Below, in pieces: positions 63,622-64,000 of a stretch of 64,000 nt of DNA. The stretch comes from Hirschia sp. Its GTDB lineage: Bacteria; Pseudomonadota; Alphaproteobacteria; Caulobacterales; Hyphomonadaceae. The stretch covers positions 145,581 through 209,580 of the forward strand of contig PAQI01000024.1 in NCBI GenBank assembly GCA_002709235.1. The letters are read 5' to 3'. Every line of letters starts with the position of its first letter. Position 1 is the stretch's first letter. A program made the translations under genes and the position numbers. Below the pieces are notes generated by a model that saw only the letters and a list, made by a program, of their open reading frames with translations, searched no databases and was not told where the DNA came from.

Positions 63622-64000
63622 GCTGTTTCTCGCTCCCGTTCTCGAGTGATCAATTCGCTTGCAAGCCGAATATATGCTTCGCTGCCTGCACATTTGTGAT
63701 CATACAACAAAGCAGGTTTACCAAAGCTTGGCGCTTCGGACAGACGAACATTTCTTGGTATGACGGTCTGATAGACCTTCGCCCCAAAGTATGACCGCAC
63801 ATCACTCGCCACCTGATCGGATTGGGAATTGCGCTTGTCATACATGGTCAGAACCACACCCTGGATTTCAAGATCCGGATTCAAAGCACCGCGTACAACC
63901 TCCACTGTCCGCATCAATTGGGTCAGTCCCTCCAGCGCCAGAAATTCACACTGGAGCGGAACGAGCACAGCATTTGACCCGGTCATTGCGTTGATCGTGA
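63618..64000 (-). CDS. parA: Chromosome partitioning ATPase ParA, 3' part
   Basis: The last 127 or so codons of ParA, running off the right edge. AMTGSNAVLVPLQCEFLALEGLTQL and the VIPRNVRLSEAPSFGKP segment identify the family. It is the ATPase that, with ParB, moves replicated origins in the cell. The N-terminal Walker A is outside the window. Confidence 0.93.
   Translation of the reverse strand, partial: TINAMTGSNAVLVPLQCEFLALEGLTQLMRTVEVVRGALNPDLEIQGVVLTMYDKRNSQSDQVASDVRSYFGAKVYQTVIPRNVRLSEAPSFGKPALLYDHKCAGSEAYIRLASELITRERERETA

Noticed and set aside
1-64000. tRNA, rRNA, CRISPR, insertion sequences, integrases, attachment sites
   Set aside because: Gaps between genes were read for T-loop motifs, repeats and transposase motifs; none was convincing. 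A tRNAscan/cmscan run would be decisive.

Overview
The window is a gene-dense stretch of an alphaproteobacterial chromosome of moderate G+C. No phage, insertion sequence, CRISPR array, rRNA or tRNA was recognised. Several gene groupings point to Alphaproteobacteria: a Mic60/mitofilin-like gene next to hemY, the ftsK / lolA / xthA neighbourhood beside amtB and ubiH, hslVU beside hisB-hisH-hisA-hisF-hisE, and parA-parB. The family is not provable from this window; a marine, Caulobacter/Hyphomonas-like lineage is a reasonable guess.

Layout, left to right. 1-3.1 kb: mic60-like and hemY. 3.3-8.7 kb: a YejF-type double ABC ATPase, a CelD/BcsL-type acetyltransferase, threonine ammonia-lyase and a tandem-FKBP lipoprotein. 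8.7-15.7 kb: a hybrid histidine kinase, a TPR protein, an epimerase-like protein, an alpha/beta hydrolase and a translationally coupled GT4/GT9 glycosyltransferase pair. 15.8-24.5 kb: the translation cluster infC, rpmI, rplT, pheS and pheT, unusually interrupted by a cupin, a secreted protein, a 42-residue very basic protein, two SUKH-like proteins and a membrane-anchored protein; infC starts at ATA. 24.7-28.5 kb: an orphan ParA-like ATPase, a truncated RibD-type deaminase, an AhpD-like protein and gpmI. 28.5-33.3 kb (minus): an envelope operon with an S8 protease lipoprotein, a membrane-tethered protein resembling a stand-alone subtilase pro-domain, a small lipoprotein, an M23 metallopeptidase lipoprotein and a DUF2164 protein.

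33.6-39.3 kb: a sirtuin, a DUF3667 protein, a YebC-family regulator, DUF2269 and SDR-DoxX membrane proteins, a DUF4188 protein and a nucleotidyltransferase-fold protein. 39.3-47.6 kb: xthA, lolA, a GNAT protein, ftsK, amtB and ubiH, with a 337-base gap before lolA that carries two strong potential RNA hairpins. 47.6-50.5 kb (minus): DUF971, Trm112, a LON-substrate-domain protein, a YbbN-type thioredoxin and a ProXp-ala-type deacylase. 50.7-53.2 kb: a DUF6065 protein, a fatty acid desaturase and a membrane protein. 53.2-58.4 kb (minus): hslV, a DUF2157-like membrane protein and hslU in one coupled unit, plus a GGDEF-EAL protein. 58.6-62.7 kb: hisB, hisH, hisA, a lipoprotein gene, hisF and hisE. 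62.7-64 kb (minus): parB and the 3' part of parA.

Most genes are housekeeping (translation, histidine, heme, glycolysis, proteolysis, chromosome segregation, envelope). The recurrent feature is uncharacterised genes placed inside normally contiguous housekeeping operons: infC-rpmI, pheS-pheT, hslV-hslU and hisA-hisF. The most attractive candidates for new biology are the S8 protease/pro-domain operon, the small basic protein behind rplT, the SUKH proteins around pheS, and the structured intergenic region near 40.2 kb. All functions are inferred from reading motifs; no database search was possible.
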